Below, in pieces: positions 53,218 through 63,175 of a stretch of DNA of 64,000 nt; position 1 is the stretch's first letter; each line of letters starts with the position of its first letter. The DNA is taken from assembly GCA_019114415.1 (NCBI GenBank), contig DXFO01000039.1:1-64000 (forward strand), read 5' to 3'. Under the pieces are notes generated by a model, which saw only the letters and a list, made by a program, of their open reading frames with translations, did no database searches and had not been told where the DNA came from. A program made the translations under genes and the position numbers. The stretch is from Candidatus Gemmiger faecavium. Lineage in GTDB: Bacteria; Bacillota; Clostridia; Oscillospirales; Ruminococcaceae.

Positions 53218-54534
53218 ATGAATATCGTGTTGCTTTCCGGCGGATCGGGCAAACGGCTGTGGCCGCTTTCCAACGATATCCGCTCCAAGCAGTTCATCAA
53301 AATTTTCAAGACCGCTGACGGCGGCTATGAGTCCATGGTGCAGCGGGTCTACCGCCAGATCAAAACGGTGGATGCCGACGCCACGGTGACCATTGCCACC
53401 AGCAAGACCCAGGTCTCCGCAATCCACAACCAGCTGGGCGAAGAGGTGGGCATCTCGGTGGAACCCTGCCGCCGGGATACCTTCCCCGCCATTGCGCTGG
53501 CCACCGCTTACCTCACCGACGTCCAGGGCATTTCCCCCGAGGAGAGCGTGGTCGTCTGCCCGGTGGACCCCTATGTGGACGACGACTATTTCCAGGCGCT
53601 GAAGGACCTGGCCGCTCTTGCCGACAAAGGCGAGGCCAACCTGGTCCTGATGGGCATTGAACCCACCTATCCCAGCGAAAAATACGGCTATATCATCCCC
53701 GCGGATGCCGGTCAGGTCAGCGCTGTCTCTACCTTCAAGGAGAAGCCCGACGCTGCCACTGCTCAGAAATACATCGAGCAGGGGGCACTGTGGAACGGCG
53801 GCGTGTTTGCCTACAAGCTCAAGTATGTGCTCAACAAGGCCCACGAACTCATCGACTTCACCGATTATCAGGATCTGTTCCAGAAGTATGATACCCTGAC
53901 CAAGATCAGCTTTGACTATGCTGTCGTGGAAAAGGAGCCGAAGATCCAGGTCATGCGTTTTGCGGGACAGTGGAAGGATCTGGGCACCTGGAATACCCTC
54001 ACAGAGGCCATGGGCGAGAATGTGGTGGGCGACGGCATCCTGAACGATACCTGCAATAACGTCCACATCGTCAACGAACTGGACGTTCCCGTGCTGGCCA
54101 TGGGCCTGAGCGACGTGGTCATCTCGGCCAGCCCGGAGGGCATCCTGGTCTCGGACAAGGAGCAGTCCAGCTATATCAAGCCCTACGTGGACAAGATCGA
54201 TCAGCAGATCATGTTCGCGGAAAAATCCTGGGGCAGCTTCCGGGTGCTGGACGTGGAGGAGGAAAGCCTGACCATCAAGGTCACGCTGAACGCCGGCCAC
54301 GGCATGAACTACCACAGCCACAAAAACCGCAACGAGGTGTGGGTGGTGATTTCCGGCACCGGCCGCACCGTTGTGGACGGTATGGAGCAGAAAGTCCATG
54401 CGGGCGATGTCATCACCATGCAGGCCGGATGCCGCCACACTGTCTTTGCCGACGAGGAGCTGCAGCTGATTGAAGTACAGCTGGGCAGGGAGATCAGCGT
54501 CCATGACAAACAAAAATATGCTCTCGAGATCTGA
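53218..54534 (+). CDS. manC: Mannose-1-phosphate guanylyltransferase (with cupin C-terminus)
   Basis: IVLLSGGSGKRLWPLSNDIRSKQFIK; EKSWGSFRVLD; cupin region. Confidence 0.95.
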   Translation: MNIVLLSGGSGKRLWPLSNDIRSKQFIKIFKTADGGYESMVQRVYRQIKTVDADATVTIATSKTQVSAIHNQLGEEVGISVEPCRRDTFPAIALATAYLTDVQGISPEESVVVCPVDPYVDDDYFQALKDLAALADKGEANLVLMGIEPTYPSEKYGYIIPADAGQVSAVSTFKEKPDAATAQKYIEQGALWNGGVFAYKLKYVLNKAHELIDFTDYQDLFQKYDTLTKISFDYAVVEKEPKIQVMRFAGQWKDLGTWNTLTEAMGENVVGDGILNDTCNNVHIVNELDVPVLAMGLSDVVISASPEGILVSDKEQSSYIKPYVDKIDQQIMFAEKSWGSFRVLDVEEESLTIKVTLNAGHGMNYHSHKNRNEVWVVISGTGRTVVDGMEQKVHAGDVITMQAGCRHTVFADEELQLIEVQLGREISVHDKQKYALEI

Positions 54535-55519
54535 TTGCCCGGGGCCGCTGTTTCTGCGGCCGGCGGGTAAGGACTACCTTTGGGGCGGCACCCGCCTCAA
54601 CGATGACTTTTCCAAAGGCATCGATCTGGACCCTCTGGCCGAGACCTGGGAGTGTTCTACCCATCCCGACGGTCCCAGCACGGTGGAAGGCGGACCCTTT
54701 GACGGCAAAACTTTGGCGCAAGTGCTGGAAGCCCATCCCGAATATCTGGGGACGCATCCGGTCATCCGGGACGGACTGCCCATCCTGGTCAAGTTCATTG
54801 ACGCCAAGCAGGATCTGTCGGTCCAGGTCCATCCCGACGACGACTATGCCCGCCTGCATGAAAACGGCCAGCTGGGCAAGACCGAAATGTGGTATGTGCT
54901 GGACGCAGCCAAGGATGCCTGCCTGATTTTTGGCCTGAACCGCGACATGACCGCCGAGGAGCTGCGGGACCGCATTGCCTCCGGCACGCTGGAAGGCTGT
55001 CTGCAAAGGGTGCCGATCCATAAAAACGATGTGTTCTATGTCTCGGCAGGCACCATCCATGCCATCGGGGCGGGTGCGCTGATTGCCGAGATCCAGGAAA
55101 GCTCCAACCTGACTTACCGGATGTATGACTATGACAGGGTGGGCAAGGACGGCAAAAAGCGCCCTCTCCATGTGGAAAAGGCGCTGGCCGTGGCGGACTG
55201 CAAAGCCCGCGGTATCCCGCCCCAGCCCATCCGCGTGCTGAAATACACCCGGGGCTGTGCCCGGGAATTGCTGGGCCGCTGCAAATACTTTGAGGTCTAC
55301 CGGATGCTGCTCAACACCGAGCGTTGCCGGGAAATGGTGGAATACCATGCCGGGGAGGAAAGCTTCCGGGTCCTGCTGTGCGTGGACGGCTGCGGCTCGG
55401 TGCAGCAGCCGGACGGTTCGGTGCGCAATTTTTTCAAGGGAGACTGCATTTTCTTCCCGGCGGAAAGCTGCTCGGTGTATCTGCATGGTCAGGCGCAGCT
55501 GCTGGACATCCGGGGCTGA
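54503..55519 (+). CDS. manA: Mannose-6-phosphate isomerase, class I
   Basis: KDYLWGGTRLNDDF; VQVHPDDDYA; KTEMWYVLDA; AGTIHAIG. Confidence 0.95.
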   Translation: MTNKNMLSRSDCPGPLFLRPAGKDYLWGGTRLNDDFSKGIDLDPLAETWECSTHPDGPSTVEGGPFDGKTLAQVLEAHPEYLGTHPVIRDGLPILVKFIDAKQDLSVQVHPDDDYARLHENGQLGKTEMWYVLDAAKDACLIFGLNRDMTAEELRDRIASGTLEGCLQRVPIHKNDVFYVSAGTIHAIGAGALIAEIQESSNLTYRMYDYDRVGKDGKKRPLHVEKALAVADCKARGIPPQPIRVLKYTRGCARELLGRCKYFEVYRMLLNTERCREMVEYHAGEESFRVLLCVDGCGSVQQPDGSVRNFFKGDCIFFPAESCSVYLHGQAQLLDIRG

Positions 55520-55543
55520 CAACGGGGCGAAAGAGGGGACATC

Positions 55544-56431
55544 ATGGCGGCGATGGAGCGTGATACGCTGTTTACCGATGCGGGCAGTGTCCGGTCGGAG
55601 CGCGTGCTGTATACCCCCTCGCCCTTTGCCCGGGCCAACCTGGTGCATTTGCAGGAGACCGGCCGCCTGACGGCCACGGCGGAACATACCAGTCGACGGG
55701 AAAAGCTGCAATCCTTTCTCTGCTTTGTGGTCCGCGGCGGGTCGGGGCGTCTGGACTATGACAACCAGACCTGGCCGCTGCATACCGGGGACGTGGTCTT
55801 TCTGGACTGCCGCCGCCCCTATGCCCACAGCACAGGCGGCGCGGCGGGGGAGCTGTGGACCCTTCAATGGTGCCACTTTTACGGCCCCTGCGTGGCGGCG
55901 ATCTATCAGAAATACTGTGAGCGCGGGGGACGGCCGGTCTTTCATCCTGCCGACCCGGAACGCTTTGCGGGACTTTTGTCGGAGATCTATGATCTGGCCG
56001 GCGCCGACGACTACATCCGGGATATGTGGCTCAATGAAAAGCTCAACACGCTGCTGGCCTGCCTGATGGCGGAATCCTGGCAGCCCTCTCCACGGCAGGA
56101 TCAGCGCCGCCCGGCCCGGCGGGACATTGCCCCGGTACGGGCCTATGTGGAGGAGCACTGTGCGGAAAAGCTGACGCTGGAATCGGTGGCAGAGCATTTC
56201 TTTTTGAACAAGCACTATCTGGCACGGCTGTTCAAGGAACAGTACGGCGTTTCGGTCAACGGGTATCTGACCCAGGTGCGCATCACCCGGGCCAAGCAGA
56301 TGCTGCGCTTTACCGACAAGCCCATTGCCCTGATCGGAGCGGAGTGCGGCCTGGACGACGCCAACTATTTTTCCCGCATCTTCAAAAAGGTGGAGGGCGT
56401 TACCCCAAAACAGTACCGCGATCTGTGGTGA
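55544..56431 (+). CDS. AraC family transcriptional regulator
   Basis: Cupin N-terminus; two C-terminal HTHs ending DDANYFSRIFKKVEGVTPKQYR. Confidence 0.93.
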   Translation: MAAMERDTLFTDAGSVRSERVLYTPSPFARANLVHLQETGRLTATAEHTSRREKLQSFLCFVVRGGSGRLDYDNQTWPLHTGDVVFLDCRRPYAHSTGGAAGELWTLQWCHFYGPCVAAIYQKYCERGGRPVFHPADPERFAGLLSEIYDLAGADDYIRDMWLNEKLNTLLACLMAESWQPSPRQDQRRPARRDIAPVRAYVEEHCAEKLTLESVAEHFFLNKHYLARLFKEQYGVSVNGYLTQVRITRAKQMLRFTDKPIALIGAECGLDDANYFSRIFKKVEGVTPKQYRDLW

Positions 56432-56892
56432 AACCACGCTGCAAAAAGCATAAGGGACCGGAGCATGGTCGCAGCAAAAGCGGCTGTGCTCCGGTCCTGT
56501 TTTGTTATCATTCTGCGACGGCTATGTCATCTCTTTTGACCTCTTTTTGCAGAAAGATGTCGTTCTTTTTATGCGCAGGAAACGGCGAAGCCATGGGGAA
56601 CGGAATTTCGCATCGGACGAAAACCGGAATACGGCTTGTGACAGGACGTGCCCCGGCAAGAATGATTTTGTGACAACACACGGTATTTGTCTTTACATTT
56701 ATATCCCGAATTGATATAATAAAATAAAAATAGGAAGCGGATTCTCTGCCTTGGAAAATGCCCGGACAGAGTGTATTCTGACATAAAAGCACGATAAATC
56801 GAATATATCTGTGGAAGCCTGGGAATGTTCGCCCGAAAACGGACATGCCGCCTCCATTTGTATTCGAATCGAGCCTTGAGGAGAGTGATTTT

Positions 56893-57606
56893 ATGAAATA
56901 TAAAACGCCGCAATATAAACGCATTGAGCGGGATATCAGTGAAAAAATCTCCTCCGGATATTACAGCGTGGGCAACTCCTTGCCTACGGAGCAGGAACTG
57001 GGCAAACAGTATGGCGTTTCCCGCGTTACGGTGCGCAAGGCGCTGGATAACTTGGTAGCCAAGGACCTGCTGATCCGCACGCCGGGTGTGGGCACTTTTG
57101 TCAAGCAGACGCCGACCTATCCCACCAAGAAGGTGGATTTGTGCGGCTTTACCGCCGAGATGGACGCCATGGGCCTGAAAGCCACCACCGAACTGGAAAT
57201 GTTCGAGGTCATCCGGGCCACGGAAAATATTGCCCATCTGCTGGAGATCTCGGAAGGGGACCTGATCTACCATTTCCGGCGCAGACGTTCGGTGAACGGC
57301 CGGGTGCTCATGCTGGAAAACACCTTTATGTCGGTGGACAAATATCCTGATATTTCCATCAAGGTTTTGACCGGTTCCAAGTACCAGTACTTTGAGAATG
57401 TCCTGGGGAAAAAGCCCGCCAGCAACGAGCACCAGGTCTTTCCCATCCTTGCCACGGAGGAAGTGGCGGAGATTTTCGGCATCGACGTCAATACGCCCAT
57501 CATCCGTATTGCCAACACCACCCGCTTTGCGGACGGGCAGATCATGGACTATACCGAGAACACCCTCAACTCGCCCTACTACCAGCTCAATTACCTGAAA
57601 CATTGA
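56893..57606 (+). CDS. GntR family (HutC/UTRA) transcriptional regulator
   Basis: SLPTEQELGKQYGVSRVTVRKALDNLVAKDLLIRTPGVGTFV; UTRA C-terminal domain. Confidence 0.95.
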   Translation: MKYKTPQYKRIERDISEKISSGYYSVGNSLPTEQELGKQYGVSRVTVRKALDNLVAKDLLIRTPGVGTFVKQTPTYPTKKVDLCGFTAEMDAMGLKATTELEMFEVIRATENIAHLLEISEGDLIYHFRRRRSVNGRVLMLENTFMSVDKYPDISIKVLTGSKYQYFENVLGKKPASNEHQVFPILATEEVAEIFGIDVNTPIIRIANTTRFADGQIMDYTENTLNSPYYQLNYLKH

Positions 57607-57613
57607 CAGAACC

Positions 57614-57666
57614 TAAAAAGCCTGGCCGGCTCTCCGCAAACGGGAGAACCGGCCAGGCTTTTTATA
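57614..57666. terminator. Bidirectional terminator between gntR and the PTS/sulfatase operon
   Basis: AAAAAGCCTGGCCGGCTCTCC..GGGAGAACCGGCCAGGCTTTTT. Confidence 0.92.
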
Positions 57667-57677
57667 AGGGGGAGAAG

Positions 57678-59204
57678 TTATTCGCAGTAGATGGGGCTGC
57701 TCCAGGCAATGTCACCGTTTTTCTGCCAGACGCGCAGACGGTAATTGCTGCCGGGAACCAGATCCAGCGTCTCATTGATGCTGACGAGATAAGCACTCTC
57801 GGGAGCGGCGCGGCGGACCCGGAACTTGAAGGCACTGTGCCAGATCAGGTCGTCGCGGTAGTGGTGTGCGTCGGGATACCGGTCGTACACCATTTTCTCG
57901 GCTTCCTCGTATTCGGAGTAGACCCGGGTGCCCTGCAGAAGGTCGCGGACAACCAGCGGGTAGCTCTTGCCGTTGACCGTCAGGTCCAGCACGTCGTCCA
58001 GGCTGCCTTCTACCTCGAAGATGAAGCCTTCCTGGCGGGTGGGGCTGCTGCCCATCCACTTGCCGGTCTCGGAGGTCTGGCGGGTGATCAGGTTGAAGTC
58101 GCAGCCCTTGTCGTCCTGATGGTCGATCCGCTGGCCGAAGCTGTTCCAGAGTTTTTCCACCGACAGGAGAGTACCCGGAACACGGAGGCTGCCCTCCCAG
58201 GTCTTGGTCTCGTTGCCGGGGAAGGCCTTGAGGTCGGGACCCCAGCCGAACTCCACCTCAAACTTGAAGCGGAACTTTTCGGGCAGGGGCGCGCGCTCCC
58301 AGCTGCCGGAATGGACGTAGGTCTTTTCGGGGATGCTGTCCCGCAGCAGCTCGATGCGGTCCACGGCGTTGGTGCCGGTGATGGTGATAGCCAGAGGCTG
58401 CGGGCCTGCGGGAACGGTCTCACCCATGACTTTGCCGCCGATGGAGAAGTCCACTCCGATGCGGCTGCGGCTGACGCCGTAGGTGCGGCCGTTGCGCAGG
58501 GCGGCCCAGATGGCCTCTTTGGTGTTGTTCTCTGCCAGAGCGCACATCATGCCGTGGTCGGCCTCGCCGGGAACGGCGTGGTTGTCGCCCGAGGCAATAA
58601 CGCTGACGTGATGGCCCTGGGCCAGGCCGGACTCATAGCTGGTGCCGCTGATACGGGGGCCCATGTGGACGTGGCGCACCATGGGGATGGGACCGTCGTC
58701 GTTTTCGCTGGAACCGTGGCTGGAGTAGATCTCGGCAATGGGGGAGAACTTCTCGTCGTGGGTGCTCCAGTTTTTGCCGCGGCTGTTCGGTTTGTATGCC
58801 AGATGGTGCGGCACGGCGATGGCCTCATGCCCGGCCAGCTGGTCGCGGAGCTCCAGATATTTCCGGGGCTGCAGGATAGCCTCGTCGTTGTTGAGGTAAA
58901 AGACGTTGTGGTCGCCGTCCGAACCGTCGCCCTGCCACTCGTACCCCATGAAGAAGGGCCAGCCTTCCTGTTCGGCCTGTGCAGCCAGGGCACGGACGGT
59001 CTCCCAGTCGGCGCAGTAGTCCTCCTGAGGGACCAGGTCCTCCAGCGCCGCGCCGGAGGGCGTTTTGCGGAGGGCGAAGGGATAATAGGCAATGGGCCAG
59101 AAATCCATCACTGCCTTGGCGTGTTCATACCACTGGGGCAGCTGCTTCATCTGATGATGATGGATGTTGCTGTGCATATCGGCCCAAAACTGTTGATATC
59201 GCAT
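57678..59204 (-). CDS. DUF3604/PHP-like putative metal-dependent hydrolase, function unknown
   Basis: FWADMHSNIHHHQ, AIAVPHHLAY, AEIYSSHG, VIASGDNHAVPG. Confidence 0.75.
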   Translation of the reverse strand: MRYQQFWADMHSNIHHHQMKQLPQWYEHAKAVMDFWPIAYYPFALRKTPSGAALEDLVPQEDYCADWETVRALAAQAEQEGWPFFMGYEWQGDGSDGDHNVFYLNNDEAILQPRKYLELRDQLAGHEAIAVPHHLAYKPNSRGKNWSTHDEKFSPIAEIYSSHGSSENDDGPIPMVRHVHMGPRISGTSYESGLAQGHHVSVIASGDNHAVPGEADHGMMCALAENNTKEAIWAALRNGRTYGVSRSRIGVDFSIGGKVMGETVPAGPQPLAITITGTNAVDRIELLRDSIPEKTYVHSGSWERAPLPEKFRFKFEVEFGWGPDLKAFPGNETKTWEGSLRVPGTLLSVEKLWNSFGQRIDHQDDKGCDFNLITRQTSETGKWMGSSPTRQEGFIFEVEGSLDDVLDLTVNGKSYPLVVRDLLQGTRVYSEYEEAEKMVYDRYPDAHHYRDDLIWHSAFKFRVRRAAPESAYLVSINETLDLVPGSNYRLRVWQKNGDIAWSSPIYCE

Positions 59205-59279
59205 AGTTGCTCCGTTCCGCCGCCGTCGCCCGGCGGCATCTTTTTGTGGGGGAAAGTTTCAATGCTTCCGCAGACAGGG

Positions 59280-59717
59280 TCAATCCTCATCGACCTCGTC
59301 GTCATCATCGCCGGGCTCCGGCGGGACAAAGAGGAAGGACTGCTCCCGGATGAATTCCACCGCCTCGTTGGCCAGATCCTTGGCCGTGTCGGCATCGGTG
59401 TGGCTCAACGCAGCCGTCATCAGGATGGGAACGTTGGTGCCGCTGATGACTTCGCTGTCGGGGTAGCGCTCCATCTTCAGGCGGATGGAAACATTGAACG
59501 GGGTGCCGCCGGGGATGTCGGTAAAGACGACCACACCGTCGCACTCTTTCGCCAGGCGCTGCCATACGGCGTCGATTTTTTCGGTCAGCTGCTCCACCGA
59601 GTCGGAGGGTTCAAATTCCACAGCTTCGCAGTATTCCTGCTCGCCCACCAGCAGCTTCAGGGCGTCCAGAGCACCGGGGGCGAATTTGCCGTGTCCGGTA
59701 ACGATCATTCCAATCAT
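59280..59717 (-). CDS. PTS mannose/fructose/sorbose-family EIIA
   Basis: MIGMIVTGHGKFAPGALDAL (active-site His), VVVFTDIPGGTPFN. Confidence 0.92.
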   Translation of the reverse strand: MIGMIVTGHGKFAPGALDALKLLVGEQEYCEAVEFEPSDSVEQLTEKIDAVWQRLAKECDGVVVFTDIPGGTPFNVSIRLKMERYPDSEVISGTNVPILMTAALSHTDADTAKDLANEAVEFIREQSFLFVPPEPGDDDDEVDED

Positions 59718-59759
59718 GTCAGTCTCCTCTTCCGTCCACGCGGGACCGTTTTGTTGAAA

Positions 59760-60233
59760 TTACAGCAGGGCGATCAGGTCGGCAGCGGGATCGTTGGGAA
59801 CCAGCTGGGCAGTGATCTTGGCGCCCTGGTCGGCCAGGTAGCGGAAATCCGCCACGTCCTGCTCGTTGACGTTGACGGTCTTGCGCAGGTTGCGGCACTC
59901 GCCGCGGACGCTCATGTTGCCAACGGTGATGGCGTCAAAGTGGACGCCGGCCTCGGCCATGATCCGCAGGGAAGCGGGAGACTTGGTGACGATGAAGACG
60001 CGGTCGCCCTCGTACTTGCGGGCGATCAGGTTTTCCGCTGCCTTTTTGGGGGAGAGGATGGACAGCTTGACGTTGCCGGGACGGGCCATCTTCAAAGCTG
60101 CTTTCTGGATCTCATCCTTGACCGCGGCGGCGTCCACCACCATGATGCGGGTGGGTTTCAGCTGCTGGGTCCAAACGGTGGCCACCTGGCCGTGGATCAG
60201 CCTTTCATCAATACGAACGTTTACGATTTCCAT
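59760..60233 (-). CDS. PTS mannose/fructose/sorbose-family EIIB
   Basis: MEIVNVRIDERLIHGQVATVW with active-site His. Confidence 0.96.
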   Translation of the reverse strand: MEIVNVRIDERLIHGQVATVWTQQLKPTRIMVVDAAAVKDEIQKAALKMARPGNVKLSILSPKKAAENLIARKYEGDRVFIVTKSPASLRIMAEAGVHFDAITVGNMSVRGECRNLRKTVNVNEQDVADFRYLADQGAKITAQLVPNDPAADLIALL

Positions 60234-60262
60234 ATCTGTCACTCTCCTGTATTGTGTATGTG

Positions 60263-61630
60263 TTAAGATTTTTTGCGTCCAAGACTTACGTAATCGTCGG
60301 GGTTTTTGCTGCTGGCCTGCATGCATTCCTTGCGGTTGACCTTCCACTCGGGGCGGACCTCAATGGGGCCGGCAAGCAGCGGGTCGTTGGTTCGCTCCAT
60401 ATGCTCCTGCAGCTTCCGGCGCAGGGTGTCGGCGATCTCACGGCAGGCGGGATCGTCGATGAGGTTGTTCCGCTCGCCGGTGTCGTAGACCATGTCGTAC
60501 AGGGCCTCGGCGGCTTTGGGGCGTTCCCGCAGTCCCTTGGTCAGATAGTAGTCCTTGGTCAGGGACTCGTCGCAGTTGGAGCAGTTGGTCTTGAGCCAGT
60601 CGGTGTCAAAGTAGCGGATGTACTTGTAGCGGTTGGTGCGGACGCAGCGGGCAGGCTCGTAGCTGGTGTGGAAGGTGACCTCGGAGTAGATCTCGTCCCG
60701 GATGGTGCGGGAGGAATCTTCCAGCATGGGGGCGAAAGAAGTGCCTTCCAGCCAGTCGGGCGTATCGATGCCCAGCAGCTCACAGACGGTGGGATAGACG
60801 TCCACGTGGCTGATCATGCCGTTGACGGCCTTGCCGTTGGAGGCGGCGCCGGGTTTGCGCAGGATCATGGCCACGCCGATGCCGGAATCAAACAGCGAGC
60901 ATTTGCAGTAGGGAGCACTCAGGCCGTGGTCGGTGGTCAGCATGATGACGGTATCGTCGTAGATGCCCTTTTCCTTGAGGGCGTTGATGACCACGCCGAA
61001 GCAGTCGTCTGCCCACTTAACGCTGGTGGCAAACTGTGCCATGTCCAGGCGGACTTCCGGGGTGTTGGGCAGGGGGACCGGGGGCTGCATGAAGTTCTGG
61101 TTCACCGACTCGTCCACCCAGTCGGGGAAACGGCGGTGGGTGGCAAACATGCCGTAGGACAGGAAGAAGGGCTTGCTGCCGTCATACTGACGGATCCAGT
61201 CGGCGGCGGAGCGGGCGTTTTCCATATCCCACTTGACCAGCTCCTCCTGACGGTATCCCTCGTCGGAATGGGTCAGGTTTTCGCAGTAGCCGATGGGATC
61301 GGCGTCCTCCTTGTTCATGTACCAGCCGGCCTCGTGCTGGATGCCGCTGAGCACGGTGTGATAGCCGTGGCGGTTGAGCCACTGGACCAGATGGCGGGAG
61401 TAATCAATGGAGAAGCCCCGCTGTGCCAGGCCCAGCATACCGTTCTGGTGGGGGTAAACGCCGGTGAGCATGGCCGCGCGGCTGGGGCTGCAGGTGGGGC
61501 CTGCGCAGTAGCACTGCTCAAACACCGCGGCATCCCCGGCAAAGTTCTCGATGTTGGGGGTGGGGACGCGGTAGCCGTAGGGGCTCAGCAGACGCCCCGT
61601 GTCATGAGTGTGAATGTACAGAAAATTCAT
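60263..61630 (-). CDS. Sulfatase, sulfamidase-like subgroup by motif, no signal peptide
   Basis: CSPSRAAMLTGVYPHQNGMLGLAQRGF; TTDHGLSAPYCK. Confidence 0.9.
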   Translation of the reverse strand: MNFLYIHTHDTGRLLSPYGYRVPTPNIENFAGDAAVFEQCYCAGPTCSPSRAAMLTGVYPHQNGMLGLAQRGFSIDYSRHLVQWLNRHGYHTVLSGIQHEAGWYMNKEDADPIGYCENLTHSDEGYRQEELVKWDMENARSAADWIRQYDGSKPFFLSYGMFATHRRFPDWVDESVNQNFMQPPVPLPNTPEVRLDMAQFATSVKWADDCFGVVINALKEKGIYDDTVIMLTTDHGLSAPYCKCSLFDSGIGVAMILRKPGAASNGKAVNGMISHVDVYPTVCELLGIDTPDWLEGTSFAPMLEDSSRTIRDEIYSEVTFHTSYEPARCVRTNRYKYIRYFDTDWLKTNCSNCDESLTKDYYLTKGLRERPKAAEALYDMVYDTGERNNLIDDPACREIADTLRRKLQEHMERTNDPLLAGPIEVRPEWKVNRKECMQASSKNPDDYVSLGRKKS

Positions 61631-63051
61631 AGGTTGTTTTCTGCTCCTTCCTGTGTGTGGGGGCGGGCGTTGTCCAAAAGTTCCTGCCCGCGGTAGGGGT
61701 CCGGCCGGGTCACACATTCCCGGCTGAGGGGAAATCTGGCGGTGTCCCGGGGCTGCATCTGCTTGCCCCAGGCTTTCAGCAGCGGATAGCCTTTCATGCG
61801 CAGCCGCTGCCGCTCCAGGATGGCTGCCTCCTCCTCCGGAGAGGGCAGGCAGGCCAGCAGCTCGTCACACCCTTCGGTGACGGGCGTGCCGATCTCCTGC
61901 TCGTCGGAGGCCAGATCGCACACCCGGTTGCCGTCGGGGTAATGGGTCAGTTTTTTGCCGTCCAGGATCACGGACTTCAAGAAGGCGGAGGCGTCGTCGG
62001 TAACGGTCTCGATCTCCACGGGGGAGGACTGACCGGAGAACAGGTTGACGCCCCGGCTCTGGGGCAGGTCGGCGCCCGCCGCATCCAGAATGGTACGGTT
62101 GAGGTCCAGCAGGCTGACTTCCCGGGAGATGACCTGACTTTGGCGGCTGCCGTCCTCCCAGATCATGGGAATGCGGACCGAATCCTCATACAGCGTTTTC
62201 TTGCCGTAGAGTCCGCGCTTGCCCAGCTGCTCGCCGTGGTCGGAGGTGTAGATAAAGATGCCGTCGGTGCTGCTGCGGCGGAATTCCCGGTGCAGCTCAC
62301 CGATGCGGCGGTCCAGCTGACGGACCATGCCCCGGTAGGCGGCCCGGATGGTCCGCAGCTGCCGCGGCTCCACCGGCTGTACCAGGGAGTCATAGCAGGG
62401 ATGGCAGGGCCAGGAGGCGTCGTCCAGGGATTCCTCCGGTTCGATGCTGTCCCGGAAATCCTCCTCCGGACAGACAAAGGGGAAGTGGGGCGCGTACAGG
62501 CCCACCACCAGGAACAGCGGCTTGCTGCGGGGCTGCCGCAACAGCTCCACCGCGCTTTGCACGACGGCGTCGTCGTATTCCTGGGTGGGGGAGATGCCGT
62601 ACCCGGCCACCTTGCGGCAGCCGGACGCCTGCAGGCTGCCCGCGAAGTCTCCCAGATCGGTGCGGGCAACGCCCCAGTACTGGGTGGTGATGTCGCCGGT
62701 CAGGCGGCGGGCAAAACCGTGGTTCTGGTCGTGGCCCTTGAAGTGCATTCGCCCGGCCAGCACCGTGTCGTAGCCGGCGGCGGTCATGGCGTGGGCGATG
62801 GTGGGCATATCCTCGGGCAGGAGAGCGTCATTGTCAAAAATGCCGATCTCATGGGGGAGCCTGCCGGTGAGGAAACTGCTGCGGGAGGGGACGCACAGCG
62901 GTGCGTTGCAGTATGCAGCGGAAAAGACGGTGCTGCTCTGGGCCAGCTGATCCAGGCAGGGCGTATCGGTCATTCCGCCGCCCGCAAGCCCGGTATAACG
63001 GCCGTTGTGCTGGTCGCTCAGGACCAGTACGATGTCTTTGAGTCGGTTCAA
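61627..63051 (-). CDS. Sulfatase, choline-sulfatase-like subgroup by motif, no signal peptide
   Basis: IVLVLSDQHNGRYTGLAG; APLCVPSRSSFLTGRLPHEIGIFDN; GRMHFKGHDQNHGFARRLTGD; TTG start at 63051 with AGGTG RBS. Confidence 0.9.
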   Translation of the reverse strand: MNRLKDIVLVLSDQHNGRYTGLAGGGMTDTPCLDQLAQSSTVFSAAYCNAPLCVPSRSSFLTGRLPHEIGIFDNDALLPEDMPTIAHAMTAAGYDTVLAGRMHFKGHDQNHGFARRLTGDITTQYWGVARTDLGDFAGSLQASGCRKVAGYGISPTQEYDDAVVQSAVELLRQPRSKPLFLVVGLYAPHFPFVCPEEDFRDSIEPEESLDDASWPCHPCYDSLVQPVEPRQLRTIRAAYRGMVRQLDRRIGELHREFRRSSTDGIFIYTSDHGEQLGKRGLYGKKTLYEDSVRIPMIWEDGSRQSQVISREVSLLDLNRTILDAAGADLPQSRGVNLFSGQSSPVEIETVTDDASAFLKSVILDGKKLTHYPDGNRVCDLASDEQEIGTPVTEGCDELLACLPSPEEEAAILERQRLRMKGYPLLKAWGKQMQPRDTARFPLSRECVTRPDPYRGQELLDNARPHTQEGAENNL

Positions 63052-63175
63052 AACACACCTCCGTGCCGGGATTTCATCGGGAAAGAAAACCGGACCGTCT
63101 GTCTCGGTGGCCAGCGGCACGCTTTGGAACAGACGGTCCGGGCTCTTGCATGATTTACAAGGTTCCGGTTAGGGA

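Noticed and set aside
51040-54513. 1157 aa minus-strand ORF
   Set aside because: Antisense shadow across gmd, fcl and manC
60263-61696. 480 aa plus-strand ORF (60254-61696)
   Set aside because: Antisense to the first sulfatase with CSPSR signature
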